Below are positions 44,417-54,259 of a stretch of DNA of 64,000 nt, one piece after another (position 1 is the first letter of the stretch; the number at the start of each line of letters is the position of its first letter). The stretch covers positions 434,001 through 498,000 of the forward strand of contig NZ_JAKIHP010000001.1 of assembly GCF_021608265.1 (NCBI RefSeq), given 5' to 3'. Below the pieces are notes generated by a model. The model worked only from the letters and a program-made list of their open reading frames with translations. It had not been told where the DNA came from and searched no databases. The DNA comes from Flavobacterium wongokense. GTDB taxonomy: Bacteria; Bacteroidota; Bacteroidia; Flavobacteriales; Flavobacteriaceae. The translations under genes and the position numbers were made by a program.

Positions 44417-45042
44417 AAAACCCTTATCACTTCATTATTTGCAATAGCATATACCTTGTCGTTTTCGTATGGGCGCATAAAATACTTTCCTGTAAATTCT
44501 CCAAAAGCCGGAAGGATCATTTGCTTTTCTTTATGAAAAAAACAGGCAAGCTTCAATGACTGCCTCCCAACATCCTTTAGTTTTATCCCCGGATGTACAT
44601 GTCCGCAAAAATTGAAAAACCATTCATTTTCTACAGGATGATGCGTTAACAGGAAATCGTCAAGGATAAGTTCTTTATGGATTTCTATGTTCAAATCCGA
44701 ATAATTTTGTTGTTCAATAATGTCGTGATTCCCTTCAACCAAGACGATTTCGGTTTGTATTTTATTCACCCAATAAGCAAACAAATTCCATTCGTTATTG
44801 ATTTTACTATGGAATAAATCGCCCAGAAAAATAATTTTTTCCGGTTTCTGTAATGCCACAACTTCATCCAGCCTGTTAAAATTTTCGGCAATGGCATTCC
44901 CGGGAATTGCCAGTCCATGTTTCCTGAAATGTGCAATCTTTCCCAGATGGACATCTGAAATCAGCAGGATTTTTTGCTCTTTCCAAAAAACCGCACCGCT
45001 TGAATGCAGTATAAAATTGTTGTTTCTTATTTCGATTTTCAT
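44413..45042 (-). CDS. pdeM: Ligase-associated DNA damage response endonuclease PdeM
   Basis: A metallophosphoesterase found with the Lhr-type helicase and ATP-dependent ligase. The 209 residues show the calcineurin-like metal motifs: ISDVHLGK, FLGDLFHSK, EGNHD and FCGHVHPG. It ends an operon of four minus-strand genes: exonuclease, ligase, helicase and PdeM, with 4-nt, 1-nt and 1-nt junctions. The co-occurrence defines the assignment; nuclease activity is known for the family in general. Confidence 0.9.
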   Translation of the reverse strand: MKIEIRNNNFILHSSGAVFWKEQKILLISDVHLGKIAHFRKHGLAIPGNAIAENFNRLDEVVALQKPEKIIFLGDLFHSKINNEWNLFAYWVNKIQTEIVLVEGNHDIIEQQNYSDLNIEIHKELILDDFLLTHHPVENEWFFNFCGHVHPGIKLKDVGRQSLKLACFFHKEKQMILPAFGEFTGKYFMRPYENDKVYAIANNEVIRVF

Positions 45043-45043
45043 A

Positions 45044-47503
45044 TCATTTCATGTAGGAAGCCGTCATTTTTGCAATGCGCTCTGCCAATGTTTCACTCGA
45101 TAATTTTTCACGAAGCCTATCCGTTATAATCGGAAAACTGAATGGTGTTGGCTTTTCGCACTGCTTCCAAACCATTTCCTGTTGGCTGATTCGTTCCATG
45201 GCTTGTATCAAACGGCCTTCTTCCAACTGATGCTCAAAAGTTTCAATATATGCCTGTTGCAACAATAAATTATCAGGTTCATAATCCCTAAACACTTCAA
45301 ACAGCAGCTGAGAGCCGCTTTGCAAATGTTTTGTTTTTATAGGTTTTCCAGGCATCCCTGTAAACACCAATCCCGAAATTACAGCAATATCCCTAAATTT
45401 CCTGCGTGCCATTTCGGTCGCATTCAAACTTTTTTGTAAATCATGGTGCAAATATTCTGTTGAAAATAAATTGTTATCAAAAACTGCCTCCAAATCTACT
45501 TGTTGATCGGAAAGCAGTTCAAAACCATAATCGTTATACGCCAGTGAAAACGTAATCGAAAACAATAAACTAATGCGGTAAGACAATAAACTCGCCATAG
45601 CTTCGTGGACAAAGCGTCCTTCAAACGGATAAAAAACAGCGTGATACCCTTCACGGGTTTTAAAGGTTTCTATCAGGAATTGACTGTCATTGGGAATGAC
45701 GCTTTCCTTTTTCTGCCTGTCAAACATCGGTTTTAGTGCTTTTAGTTCCGGTGTCGAATCTTCCGTATTTGCCCTATACAATTCCTGTCTCAGCAATTCA
45801 CTCATTTGTGCCGAAAAGGACATCCTTCCTCCCATCCAACTAATGGTTTTGGAAACTTTTTTGGGGTTGGCTTTACGGACCAAAACCTGCATATCCTTTA
45901 TCCTGTAAAACTCGAGTTTCTTTCCTGCAAAAGTGAATGTATCGCCTGGTGTTAATTTGGAAGCAAACCATTCTTCAACTGTCCCAATATAACCACCTTT
46001 CAGGTATTTTACATTGAGTACAGCGTCGCCTACAATGGTTCCAATCTGCATCCTGTGATGCATGGCAATGCGTCGGCTGTTGATTTTGTAACTTCCATCC
46101 TCCTCAATTTCCACTTTTTTGAATTCGTCATACACCTGAAGGCTTTGACTTCCGTTGACAATAAAATTTAGAATCCATTGCCAATTCTCCTTGGTAAAAT
46201 TTTGGTAACAAAAAGTGGATTTTATTTCCTCAAAGATTTCATCAGGAAAAAAACCATCCGAAACGGCCAGCGTATTCAAATATTGTATCAAAACATCATA
46301 ACTGTGCAGATAAGGCATCCTGTCTTCAACAATAGTTTCGCGTACCGCTTTTCGAAGCGCTGAAGCCTCGATAAGTTCCATGGCATGCGTCGCCAGAAAA
46401 TAAATATTGCTTTGCTTTCCGGGCTGATGACCGCTTCTTCCGGCCCTTTGCAGGAAACGAGCCACTCCTTTTGGCCCACCAATTTGGATGATGGTTTCTA
46501 CGGGCGCAAAATCGACTCCCAAATCCAAACTGGAGGTACAAACAACTACTTTTAATTCTTCATTCCGAATGGCATTTTCAACCCACAATCGGGTTTCCTT
46601 GCTGATGCTTCCGTGGTGCATTGCCATTTCTCCGGCAAATTCCGGATACTTTTCGAGCAAGGCCTGGAACCATAATTCACAGGCCGAACGTACATTGGTA
46701 AAAACCAATGTGGTTTTGCTTTTACGGATGATTTTGGCAACCTCATCAATCAGGTGTAAACCCATATGGCCACGCCATGGATAGGTATCCATTTTTTCTG
46801 GGATTATCGAGAGAACATTAATTTTTTTATTAATGTGTGCTTTTATCAATATGGAATTTTTATAGGCTTCTGAATTGGTTCCCAACAAGACTTCCTGAGC
46901 TAATTCGAGATTTCCTATTGTTGCAGAAATCCCCCAAATCCTTATTCCTGACGCAATGGTTTTAAGGCGCGACAATCCCAGTTCCATCTGAACGCCTCTT
47001 TTTGTACCTAATAATTCGTGCCATTCGTCTATGACAATTGCATCACAGTCCCTAAACATTTTTGCATAGTCTTTTGTAGCCAATAACAACTGCAGACTTT
47101 CAGGTGTTGTTATCAATAAATCGGGCATTTTTGTTTTTTGCCTTGCTCTTTCCGTTGCTGAAGTATCACCAGAGCGGATTGCTACAGTAAGTTTGGTTTC
47201 CAAATCATCTGCTACTTTTTCGGCAGCTTGTTTGATTTCTACAGAAAGTGCCCGCAAAGGTGTAATCCAGATTGCTTTTAATCCGGGTTTGTGTTTTGTT
47301 TTGTAGTCAGGATTTTTTTTAATGTAATTTAATACGATGGGCATCCAGAGCGCATACGTTTTCCCGCTTCCGGTAGGCGCATTCAGCAAACCATTTTTTC
47401 CTTGAAGAAATGCAGTCCACGTTTGTGTCTGAAAGGCAAAAGGTTTCCATTTTTGCTTTTCAAACCAATTTTCAGCAATAGTAAATAGTGCTTCCCTGTT
47501 CAT
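45044..47503 (-). CDS. Ligase-associated DNA damage response DExH helicase (Lhr-like)
   Basis: An 819-residue superfamily 2 helicase. Motif I is NAPTGSGKTYALW (residues 41-53), motif II is IVIDEWHELLG, motif III is ISATIGN, and motif VI is QRAGRSGHQPGK. The C-terminal part matches the Lhr-core winged-helix and DEAD-associated domain (SYRISLLFSITFSLAYNDYG, then FRDIAVISGLVFTG). It is shorter than full Lhr, as expected for the ligase-associated form. It acts in the repair pathway defined by this operon and overlaps the ligase stop by one base. Confidence 0.93.
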   Translation of the reverse strand: MNREALFTIAENWFEKQKWKPFAFQTQTWTAFLQGKNGLLNAPTGSGKTYALWMPIVLNYIKKNPDYKTKHKPGLKAIWITPLRALSVEIKQAAEKVADDLETKLTVAIRSGDTSATERARQKTKMPDLLITTPESLQLLLATKDYAKMFRDCDAIVIDEWHELLGTKRGVQMELGLSRLKTIASGIRIWGISATIGNLELAQEVLLGTNSEAYKNSILIKAHINKKINVLSIIPEKMDTYPWRGHMGLHLIDEVAKIIRKSKTTLVFTNVRSACELWFQALLEKYPEFAGEMAMHHGSISKETRLWVENAIRNEELKVVVCTSSLDLGVDFAPVETIIQIGGPKGVARFLQRAGRSGHQPGKQSNIYFLATHAMELIEASALRKAVRETIVEDRMPYLHSYDVLIQYLNTLAVSDGFFPDEIFEEIKSTFCYQNFTKENWQWILNFIVNGSQSLQVYDEFKKVEIEEDGSYKINSRRIAMHHRMQIGTIVGDAVLNVKYLKGGYIGTVEEWFASKLTPGDTFTFAGKKLEFYRIKDMQVLVRKANPKKVSKTISWMGGRMSFSAQMSELLRQELYRANTEDSTPELKALKPMFDRQKKESVIPNDSQFLIETFKTREGYHAVFYPFEGRFVHEAMASLLSYRISLLFSITFSLAYNDYGFELLSDQQVDLEAVFDNNLFSTEYLHHDLQKSLNATEMARRKFRDIAVISGLVFTGMPGKPIKTKHLQSGSQLLFEVFRDYEPDNLLLQQAYIETFEHQLEEGRLIQAMERISQQEMVWKQCEKPTPFSFPIITDRLREKLSSETLAERIAKMTASYMK

Positions 47504-49104
47504 TACGGAATCATTTCTTTTAAATCATCAATGGTATTGGCTTCTTCAATTGTTTTGTCGTGACGCCAACGTAAAATCCTTGGAAATCTCGTAGCAACAC
47601 CACTTTTATGCCTTTTGGAAAGTGCGATGCCTTCGAAACCTATTTCAAAAACCAATTTTGGAACAACGCTTCGCACTGGTCCAAATTTCTCAATCGTATT
47701 CATTTTGATGAAATTATCAACTTTACGAAATTCCTCATCCGTCAAACCAGAATAGGCTTTGGCAAATGTCACCAGCTCTTTTTCACCATTTTCATTATCG
47801 CCCCAAAGCGCAAAGGTGTAATCAGTAAACAGATTGCTTCTTCTTCCGCTGCCACGCATCGCATAAGTCAAAACCGCGTCGATAACCAAAGGCTCCAGTT
47901 TCCATTTCCACCAATCCCCTTTTTTCCGTCCGACTTGGTAAGGTGAGCTTTTTCTTTTCAGCATCAATCCTTCGCTTCGCATTTCGCGCGCCAGCAGTCG
48001 TTCTTCAGCTACTTCATCCCACGAATTCAGTTCTTTTCTTTCTGATAAATGCAACGGAAGATTTTTATCTTTTACCGAATCAATTAAATTTTCCAGGAGA
48101 TTTCTTCTTTCTGCATACGAAAGATTTCGGATGTCTTTGCCTTCCCATTCCAATAAATCATAAGCTTTAAGGATTACCGGATTGGATTTTAGCAAAGTTG
48201 CAGAAATTGTTTTTCTTCCAATCCTTTTCTGCAAATCATTAAAAGTTCCTATTTCGTCATTGTTGAATGCCAATATTTCGGCATCGATGACAGTTCCGTT
48301 TGGAATGTTTCCGACTAGTGAATGAAACTCCGGATATTTATCGGTGACCAATTCCTCGCCACGAGACCATACATAAATCTCATTTTCACGGATTATTGTT
48401 TGCGAACGAATGCCGTCCCATTTGTGTTCAACAGACCATTCTTCAGGATTTCCTAGTCCGGAAACATCCCCTTCAATAGGATAAGCCAGGTAAAATGGAT
48501 ACGGTTTTGATAAATAATCGCTGCTCTGTTCATCCAAAATCAATTCCTGAAAAGTTACTGTATTGGGATTCCAATTTCCCATCAGTTTGTAAGCCAAAGT
48601 ATCTTCATCAACATTTTCAGCTTTCGATAAGGCTTTGGTCATCAATTTTTGGCTTACGCCGATGCGGAAACTTCCTGTAATCAATTTGGTAAAAACGAAG
48701 CGCTCATAATAATTCAGTGCCAGCCAATTTTGCTGCAGGTAGGCTTTCTTATCTTCTTCAGATTTACTTTTTAAGACTATCATTTCCCGAAGGTATTCGC
48801 TCAGACTTTTATCAGAATGTTCGTTGGCAACAGGAATTATCAGCGCAATGGTTTCTGCCAGATCACCTACAATATGGTAACTTTCCTCAAAAAGCCATAA
48901 GGGAATATTGGCTAATTCATTTGCCCAAATCCTTAGTAAAGTTGTATTCACAGGTCGCGGTGGGCGACGATGCGAAAGGATGGCGATAGTCCACACTTTG
49001 TCTTCATCGGATGCATTTTTGAAGTAATGGGTCAACGCATCAACTTTGACATTCGTTTTGTTGGAACTGTCCAGTGTTTTTATAAGTTCGGCGAAGTTTT
49101 TCAT
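47503..49104 (-). CDS. ATP-dependent DNA ligase
   Basis: The 533-residue enzyme belongs to the ATP-dependent (LigB/LigC-like) group, distinct from the NAD-dependent replicative ligase. The N-terminal 200 residues form the DNA-binding domain. The nucleotidyltransferase motif is EHKWDGIRSQ with Lys228 as the AMP-accepting residue, followed by GTVIDAEILAF, EGLMLKRKSSPYQVGRK and KWKLEPLVIDAVLTYA. The OB-fold C-terminus ends WRHDKTIEEAN. It lies between the MBL exonuclease (4-nt overlap) and the helicase (1-nt overlap), so the operon is tightly coupled. Confidence 0.95.
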   Translation of the reverse strand: MKNFAELIKTLDSSNKTNVKVDALTHYFKNASDEDKVWTIAILSHRRPPRPVNTTLLRIWANELANIPLWLFEESYHIVGDLAETIALIIPVANEHSDKSLSEYLREMIVLKSKSEEDKKAYLQQNWLALNYYERFVFTKLITGSFRIGVSQKLMTKALSKAENVDEDTLAYKLMGNWNPNTVTFQELILDEQSSDYLSKPYPFYLAYPIEGDVSGLGNPEEWSVEHKWDGIRSQTIIRENEIYVWSRGEELVTDKYPEFHSLVGNIPNGTVIDAEILAFNNDEIGTFNDLQKRIGRKTISATLLKSNPVILKAYDLLEWEGKDIRNLSYAERRNLLENLIDSVKDKNLPLHLSERKELNSWDEVAEERLLAREMRSEGLMLKRKSSPYQVGRKKGDWWKWKLEPLVIDAVLTYAMRGSGRRSNLFTDYTFALWGDNENGEKELVTFAKAYSGLTDEEFRKVDNFIKMNTIEKFGPVRSVVPKLVFEIGFEGIALSKRHKSGVATRFPRILRWRHDKTIEEANTIDDLKEMIP

Positions 49105-50144
49105 GGCTCAGCTACAATTTCATCCGCATGTTTTTCCTCTTCCTTTGCATCCGATTCACCTTCATCACCTTCGTATTGGGTTTTTTCGGTTCGGGCATCA
49201 TAGCCTATTTCTCTGAGGTATCTTGAAAAAATATCGCTGTAACCGTGAGTGCAGATTATTTTTTCAGCTCCGGTTGCCTTTATACTATCCAGCAAGGAAT
49301 ACCAGTCACAATGGTCGCTCAGCACAAAACCTTTGTCGATGGCCCGTCTTCTTCTTGCTCCGCGAAACGCCATCCAGCCACTTGCCGAACCGGTTACAAA
49401 AGGCGCAGCTTTCCGAATCCATGTAGTTCCGTGGGCGCTCGGCGGTGCGAGTACAATGTTTCCTAAAAGTTCTTCTTTTTTAGTTTCTCTCGTAATTAAT
49501 GTCGTTGGTGGAAAATCTATCATTGGGCGCAATACGTTGGTCATGTTTTCGATGGCGCCGTGAGTGAAGATTTTGCCAATATCGGTATCAAGATATTTCA
49601 ACAAACGCTGGGCTTTCCCCAAAGTATATCCAAATAAGACAGAAGTTTTGCCTTCTGCCCTGTTCTCTGCCCACCAATTATTGACTTCAGCCATGACTTC
49701 AGTTTGCGGGGTCCATTTGAAAGCTGGCAGTCCGAAAGTATTTTCGGTGATGAAGGTATGGCATTTGACCACTTCATACGGAACTGCGATTCCATCATCT
49801 TCGGTTTTGTAATCACCTGTAAAAACCCAGACTTCACCTAAATGTTCGACACGTATTTGTGCACTTCCGAAAATGTGCCCCGCAGGATGCAGTGAGAACT
49901 TGACATTGTTGATTACGAATGTTTCGTTCCAGTCTTTTCCGGTAACGTTAATGTCGCCCAAACGATGCTTGATTATCGGGACATTGGTATGGTGTGTAAT
50001 GTAATTTTGATGTCCCCAACGCGAGTGATCGGAGTGCCCATGCGTTATGATGGCATTTTTCACAGGACGCCATGGGTCGAGATATACATCGGCCTGTTGG
50101 CAATAAATTCCCTTATCGTTAAAAGCCAGTAGCGGTGTCTTCAT
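49101..50144 (-). CDS. Ligase-associated DNA damage response exonuclease (beta-CASP/MBL fold)
   Basis: A metallo-beta-lactamase/beta-CASP nuclease related to SNM1/Pso2 repair enzymes. From the ATG at 50144 (MKTPLLAFNDKGIYCQQADV) the protein has 347 residues; the longer start at 50186 is hydrophobic, unconserved in look and not used. The metal motif is IITHGHSDHSRWG, with LHPAGHIFGSA, VFTGDYKTEDDG and LSDHCDWYSLL downstream and a CTHGYS motif at the end. The last residues form an acidic tail rich in Glu and Asp. It is the first gene of the repair operon. No clear promoter could be placed upstream. Confidence 0.92.
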   Translation of the reverse strand: MKTPLLAFNDKGIYCQQADVYLDPWRPVKNAIITHGHSDHSRWGHQNYITHHTNVPIIKHRLGDINVTGKDWNETFVINNVKFSLHPAGHIFGSAQIRVEHLGEVWVFTGDYKTEDDGIAVPYEVVKCHTFITENTFGLPAFKWTPQTEVMAEVNNWWAENRAEGKTSVLFGYTLGKAQRLLKYLDTDIGKIFTHGAIENMTNVLRPMIDFPPTTLITRETKKEELLGNIVLAPPSAHGTTWIRKAAPFVTGSASGWMAFRGARRRRAIDKGFVLSDHCDWYSLLDSIKATGAEKIICTHGYSDIFSRYLREIGYDARTEKTQYEGDEGESDAKEEEKHADEIVAEP

Positions 50145-50271
50145 AAAATATAGGATGAGCAACATCAAATTTAAATCTAAAACCAAAGTTTAGCTTACAT
50201 GATATTTTAAATAGTTTACTGAATTACTACTTTTTTATGATAGTCTTTAGAGATTTTCAAATGAACCTTTG

Positions 50272-50279
50272 TAATTTTG
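50272..50279 (+). promoter_or_regulatory. Putative -7 box of pruA
   Basis: TAATTTTG fits TAnnTTTG and lies 56 nt before the pruA ATG at 50336. No clear TTG partner. Confidence 0.4.
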
Positions 50280-50335
50280 CATTTCAATTTTGAATTATTC
50301 AATCTAGGAAGTCTAACAATCTAATAATCTGAAAT

Positions 50336-51964
50336 ATGCCAAAAGGTTTTTTTCATGTCCCTAAAGCGGTCAATGAACCCGTAAAATCATACGCACCAAA
50401 TTCGCCTGAAAAAGCAGCAGTTTTAGCAGCTTACAAAAAAATGTGGAACGAAACCATTGATGTTCCCAACTACATCGGAAGCGAAGAAATCCGTACCGGA
50501 AATACTAAAAATATGTCAGCGCCACACGATCACAAACATGTCGTGGGAACCTATCACCTGGCAGAAAAAAAGCATATCGAAAAAGCCATTGACGCTGCTT
50601 TGGAAGCCAGGAAAAAATGGGCGAATATGGCTTGGGAACAACGTGCCGCTATCTTTTTGAAAGCTGCCGAATTAATCGCCGGACCTTACAGAGCCCGAAT
50701 CAATGCTGCAACTATGATTGCGCAGTCGAAAACTATTTACCAGGCTGAGATTGATGCTTCCTGCGAATTGATTGACTTTTTGCGTTATAATGTAGAATTC
50801 ATGACGCAGATTTACAACGATCAGCCAAAATCGGTTTCTGATATTTGGAACCGTGTTGAATACCGTCCGTTGGAAGGTTTTGTTTATGCAATAACCCCTT
50901 TTAACTTTACTGCTATTGCTGCCAATCTTCCTGCAAGTGCGGCGTTGATGGGAAACACTGTAGTTTGGAAACCAAGTGACAGCCAGGTGTTTTCTGCAAA
51001 AATCATTATCGATGTTTTCAAGGAAGCCGGTGTTCCTGATGGCGTTATCAATGTTGTTTTTGGAGATCCTGTGATGATTACCGATACGATTTTGAAACAT
51101 CCTGATTTTGCCGGAATCCATTATACAGGTTCTACATTTGTATTCAAGGAAATCTGGAAAAAAATCGGAGAAAATATCCATACTTATAAAACCTATCCAA
51201 GAATCGTTGGTGAAACTGGTGGAAAAGACTTCGTTTTAGCGCATCCAAGTGCGAATGTAAAACAAGTCGTTACCGGAATTACCCGTGGGGCTTTTGAATT
51301 CCAGGGGCAAAAATGTTCGGCGGCTTCAAGAGGTTATATTCCACAAAGTTTGTGGCCTGCGGTTAAAGAACAATTGATTACTGATGTAAAATCAATGAAA
51401 ATGGGTTCTCCAGAATATTTTGAAAACTTCATCACAGCGGTAATCCATGAAGGTTCGTTTGACAAATTGGCGAAAGCTATTGATCAGGCTAAAGCCGATA
51501 AGGATGCGGAAATCATTGTTGGTGGAAACTACGATAAATCAAAGGGCTATTTCATTGAGCCAACAGTAATCGTTACTACCAATCCAAAATATGCCACGAT
51601 GGAAACGGAACTTTTTGGACCAGTGATGACCATTTATGTTTATGAGGACAAAAAATGGGCTGAAACTTTGAAATTGGTTGACGAAACTTCAGAATATGCA
51701 TTGACCGGAGCTATTTTCAGCCAGGATCGTTATGCAATACAGGAAGCAACTACAGCTTTGCAGAACAGTGCCGGAAACTTTTATATCAACGACAAACCTA
51801 CAGGTGCGGTTGTTGGAATGCAGCCATTTGGTGGTGCAAGAGCTTCAGGAACCAATGATAAGGCAGGTTCTATGCAGAATTTACTGCGTTGGGTTTCACC
51901 AAGGACTATCAAGGAAACTTTTGTTACTCCGGAAGATTACCGTTATCCGTTTTTGGGCGAGTAA
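50336..51964 (+). CDS. pruA: L-glutamate gamma-semialdehyde dehydrogenase
   Basis: This aldehyde dehydrogenase completes proline and ornithine catabolism by oxidising glutamate semialdehyde to glutamate with NAD. The 542-residue protein has the ALDH core: PFNFTAIAANLPASAALMG, VWKPSDSQVFSA, VGETGGKDFVLAHPSANV with the catalytic Glu, and FEFQGQKCSAASRGYIP with the catalytic Cys. It also has MQPFGGARASGTNDKAG near the C-terminus. It lacks the proline dehydrogenase half, as usual in Bacteroidota. A terminator follows. Confidence 0.95.
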   Translation: MPKGFFHVPKAVNEPVKSYAPNSPEKAAVLAAYKKMWNETIDVPNYIGSEEIRTGNTKNMSAPHDHKHVVGTYHLAEKKHIEKAIDAALEARKKWANMAWEQRAAIFLKAAELIAGPYRARINAATMIAQSKTIYQAEIDASCELIDFLRYNVEFMTQIYNDQPKSVSDIWNRVEYRPLEGFVYAITPFNFTAIAANLPASAALMGNTVVWKPSDSQVFSAKIIIDVFKEAGVPDGVINVVFGDPVMITDTILKHPDFAGIHYTGSTFVFKEIWKKIGENIHTYKTYPRIVGETGGKDFVLAHPSANVKQVVTGITRGAFEFQGQKCSAASRGYIPQSLWPAVKEQLITDVKSMKMGSPEYFENFITAVIHEGSFDKLAKAIDQAKADKDAEIIVGGNYDKSKGYFIEPTVIVTTNPKYATMETELFGPVMTIYVYEDKKWAETLKLVDETSEYALTGAIFSQDRYAIQEATTALQNSAGNFYINDKPTGAVVGMQPFGGARASGTNDKAGSMQNLLRWVSPRTIKETFVTPEDYRYPFLGE

Positions 51965-51989
51965 ATCGCTCCATTCAACAATTTTATAC

Positions 51990-52021
51990 AAAGTTCGGGC
52001 TTTCGCTTGGACTTTTTTTTT
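51990..52021 (+). terminator. Terminator of pruA
   Basis: AAAGTTCGGGC (51990-52000) pairs with GCTTGGACTTT (52005-52015) around TTTC, with three G-U pairs and then a T-run. The -7 box of the next gene (TACATTTG, 52021-52028) begins directly after it. Confidence 0.7.
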
Positions 52022-52070
52022 ACATTTGGTATAGCTAAACTGACTTTCAATTTCTTCAAAAAATATAACT

Positions 52071-53105
52071 ATGAAAATAAAATTACTCTTATTACTGCTT
52101 ATTACAACTGCAATAAGTTTTGCACAAAACCAGATTAATTCGTTTTATGGAACAAGCGGTTTTATTTCAAGTGCAGTAACTTCAGCCAATCCCATAAACC
52201 ATGGTGCCGGTGGTACTGCACAAAACTGGACATTTAGTGGCTTGACTCCTTACGGAAATACTACTTATACTTACGTCGCACCAACAGCAAATGAGTCTTC
52301 AACTTATCCGGGCACTACGAGTGTAATTGTTTCCTCTTCAACCCAAGGTTCCACCACGACCGAAGGAAGAATGTTTACAAAAGCAGCAGGAGCAACAATT
52401 TCCATTACAGGATTAAGTGCTTCGGGTTTGACCATTAATTTAAATGGAGGAACAAACGGAAGCGGAAATGCCACTCTTGGAGCTTTTCCTATGGTTTACC
52501 CTTTTACCAACACCGACAGCTCGCTTAGCGGAACCTATAATTACACCACATATTCAGGAACTTTTTCCGGCAATATGACCACTACTGTTGACGGTTACGG
52601 TGTTTTAAATTTGCCGCAATATGGCTATACCGGAAATGTAACGAGGTTAAAAACGGTTTTGACCATTTCATTGAATTATCTTTTTCTAACAGATATTGGA
52701 ACAATAACCCAAACTTCTTATAGTTATTATGCTCCAAGCGATACGAGCAATAATTTTAAATTCAGGAGCGTAAATACAACTGCAGTTGTGGATTTGGCCG
52801 GAATCAACCAAAATGACACCACACTTGAAGTAGGATTTGCCGCAATTTTAGGAACAAGTACTAATGCGTTGCAATCGGTTTGGATTAAAAATCCGGTTGA
52901 AAACACTATCGAAATCAATACTCCAACTGCTATTGAAAATGCCAAAATCAACATTACCGATATGCTGGGCAAAACCATTTACCAGTCGCAAAACAATTCT
53001 ATTGATGGCACATTCGAACTCCCGATTTCGTTAACCAAAGGAATCTACCTGATTACAATCGGAAATGATAACGGAAGCATTACGAAGAAAATCGTTAAGA
53101 GTTAA
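52071..53105 (+). CDS. Secreted protein with T9SS C-terminal sorting domain
   Basis: The 344 residues begin with a signal peptide (MKIKLLLLLLITTAISFAQ). The middle is Thr-, Ser- and Gly-rich, probably beta-structured, and contains no recognised enzyme motif. The last 80 residues are a type A T9SS sorting domain (VWIKNPVENTIEINTPTAIE, then KGIYLITIGNDNGSITKKIVKS), so it should be exported across the outer membrane. A TACATTTG -7 box lies at 52021-52028. The next gene, a lipoprotein, starts immediately after its stop. Confidence 0.83.
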   Translation: MKIKLLLLLLITTAISFAQNQINSFYGTSGFISSAVTSANPINHGAGGTAQNWTFSGLTPYGNTTYTYVAPTANESSTYPGTTSVIVSSSTQGSTTTEGRMFTKAAGATISITGLSASGLTINLNGGTNGSGNATLGAFPMVYPFTNTDSSLSGTYNYTTYSGTFSGNMTTTVDGYGVLNLPQYGYTGNVTRLKTVLTISLNYLFLTDIGTITQTSYSYYAPSDTSNNFKFRSVNTTAVVDLAGINQNDTTLEVGFAAILGTSTNALQSVWIKNPVENTIEINTPTAIENAKINITDMLGKTIYQSQNNSIDGTFELPISLTKGIYLITIGNDNGSITKKIVKS

Positions 53106-53525
53106 ATGATGAAAAAACTCTTTGCTCTTTTACTGTTATCCGCTTTTGTAACATCCTGTTCAGAAGACGGCAACGCTAAATCTGAATCTGCTGACATCCT
53201 TGGACAATGGAAAGTAATCGAAATACTGGTTGATCCCGGTGATGGTAGTGGTACTTTTGAACCGTATACTGAAGACTGGAAAATGACTTTCTCGGACGAT
53301 GGCCACATCTATAGTTATTATTCGCTTTGTGATCCTACAATCCATGCTTCAGGAGACACCTTTTTTGGCTTCCCTTATATTGCCAGTGCAAACCGCGTGG
53401 TTACCGAAGATTGTTTTAATGAAGGCAACTGGCAGTTAACCTATGAACTCGTTGGCGAAAACCTTATTTTGCATTATCCCTTCACTGAAGAGGTTTCGTA
53501 TAAATTTGTACGTGTGGCCAACTAA
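53106..53525 (+). CDS. Lipocalin-like lipoprotein
   Basis: The 139-residue protein has a lipoprotein signal (MMKKLFALLLLSAFVTSC, Cys at residue 18). A small beta-barrel-like domain follows with the lipocalin-type opening ILGQWKVIEI and strands such as EDWKMTFSDDGHIYSYY and NWQLTYELVGENLIL. Three further Cys are present, perhaps for a disulphide. It starts one base after the T9SS protein's stop, so it is likely cotranscribed. Its stop overlaps that of the convergent rsmG (CTAA, 53522-53525). The function is unknown. Confidence 0.78.
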   Translation: MMKKLFALLLLSAFVTSCSEDGNAKSESADILGQWKVIEILVDPGDGSGTFEPYTEDWKMTFSDDGHIYSYYSLCDPTIHASGDTFFGFPYIASANRVVTEDCFNEGNWQLTYELVGENLILHYPFTEEVSYKFVRVAN

Positions 53526-54151
53526 ACCTTAAATTTCAAAGGGAGGTGTACCACTTTTTTGGTTTCAAAGAATTCATCTTTGAAAAACTCAGCGATGTTG
53601 TATTCGGTTGCGTTGGGAAAATCCTTTAATTCTTCGGTTAAATCGCCACCTTTGAGATAAAGGATTCCGTTTTTGAGTTCGTGTTTGTTCTGCTTTTTGA
53701 TCTTGTCTTTTATCCAGGAAACAAAATCAGGCATGTTGGTCACCGCACGGCTTACTATAAAATCATAATCGCCTTTGGCGTTTTCGGCACGCAATTGTTC
53801 GGCCTTCACATTCTTCAATCCCAAACCATCAACAACAGCCTGAACCACTTTTATTTTTTTGGCAATAACATCGATTAAATAAAAACGCGTTTCAGGAAAT
53901 AATATCGCCAACGGAATTCCGGGAAAACCGCCACCAGTCCCAACATCCAGGATATAGGTTCCGGGCTCAAACGGTTGGATTTTGGCAATAGCCAAAGAAT
54001 GCAGCACGTGTTTGGTGTATAATTCGTCTATGTCTTTACGGGAAATTACATTAATTTTAGCATTCCAATCCTGATACAAGGCTTCCAATTTTTGAAACTG
54101 TAGTATTTGATTTTCAGTAAGATTGGGGAATTGTTTGATAATTTCTTCCAT
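53522..54151 (-). CDS. rsmG: 16S rRNA (guanine-527-N7)-methyltransferase RsmG
   Basis: RsmG methylates G527 of 16S rRNA. From the ATG at 54151 (MEEIIKQFPNLTENQ) the protein has 209 residues, typical for the family. The SAM motif is YILDVGTGGGFPGIPLAILF, followed by FYLIDVIAKKIKVVQ and DYDFIVSRAVTNMPDFV. The longer start at 54169 adds six residues and is less likely. It is convergent with the lipocalin-like gene with overlapping stops and no terminator in the gap. Confidence 0.95.
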   Translation of the reverse strand: MEEIIKQFPNLTENQILQFQKLEALYQDWNAKINVISRKDIDELYTKHVLHSLAIAKIQPFEPGTYILDVGTGGGFPGIPLAILFPETRFYLIDVIAKKIKVVQAVVDGLGLKNVKAEQLRAENAKGDYDFIVSRAVTNMPDFVSWIKDKIKKQNKHELKNGILYLKGGDLTEELKDFPNATEYNIAEFFKDEFFETKKVVHLPLKFKV

Positions 54152-54229
54152 AAATTGAATTTTCAACAAAAATAGTGCTTTTGGTTAATAATTATGATTT
54201 GTTTATAATCTTTAAAAAATTATAATAAT

Positions 54230-54237
54230 TATCTTTG
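54230..54237 (+). promoter_or_regulatory. Putative -7 box of the desaturase gene
   Basis: TATCTTTG fits TAnnTTTG and lies 22 nt before the ATG at 54260. The nearest TTG is 28 nt upstream, beyond the usual spacing. Confidence 0.45.
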
Positions 54238-54259
54238 AGCCAAATTTGAAATTCTATAA

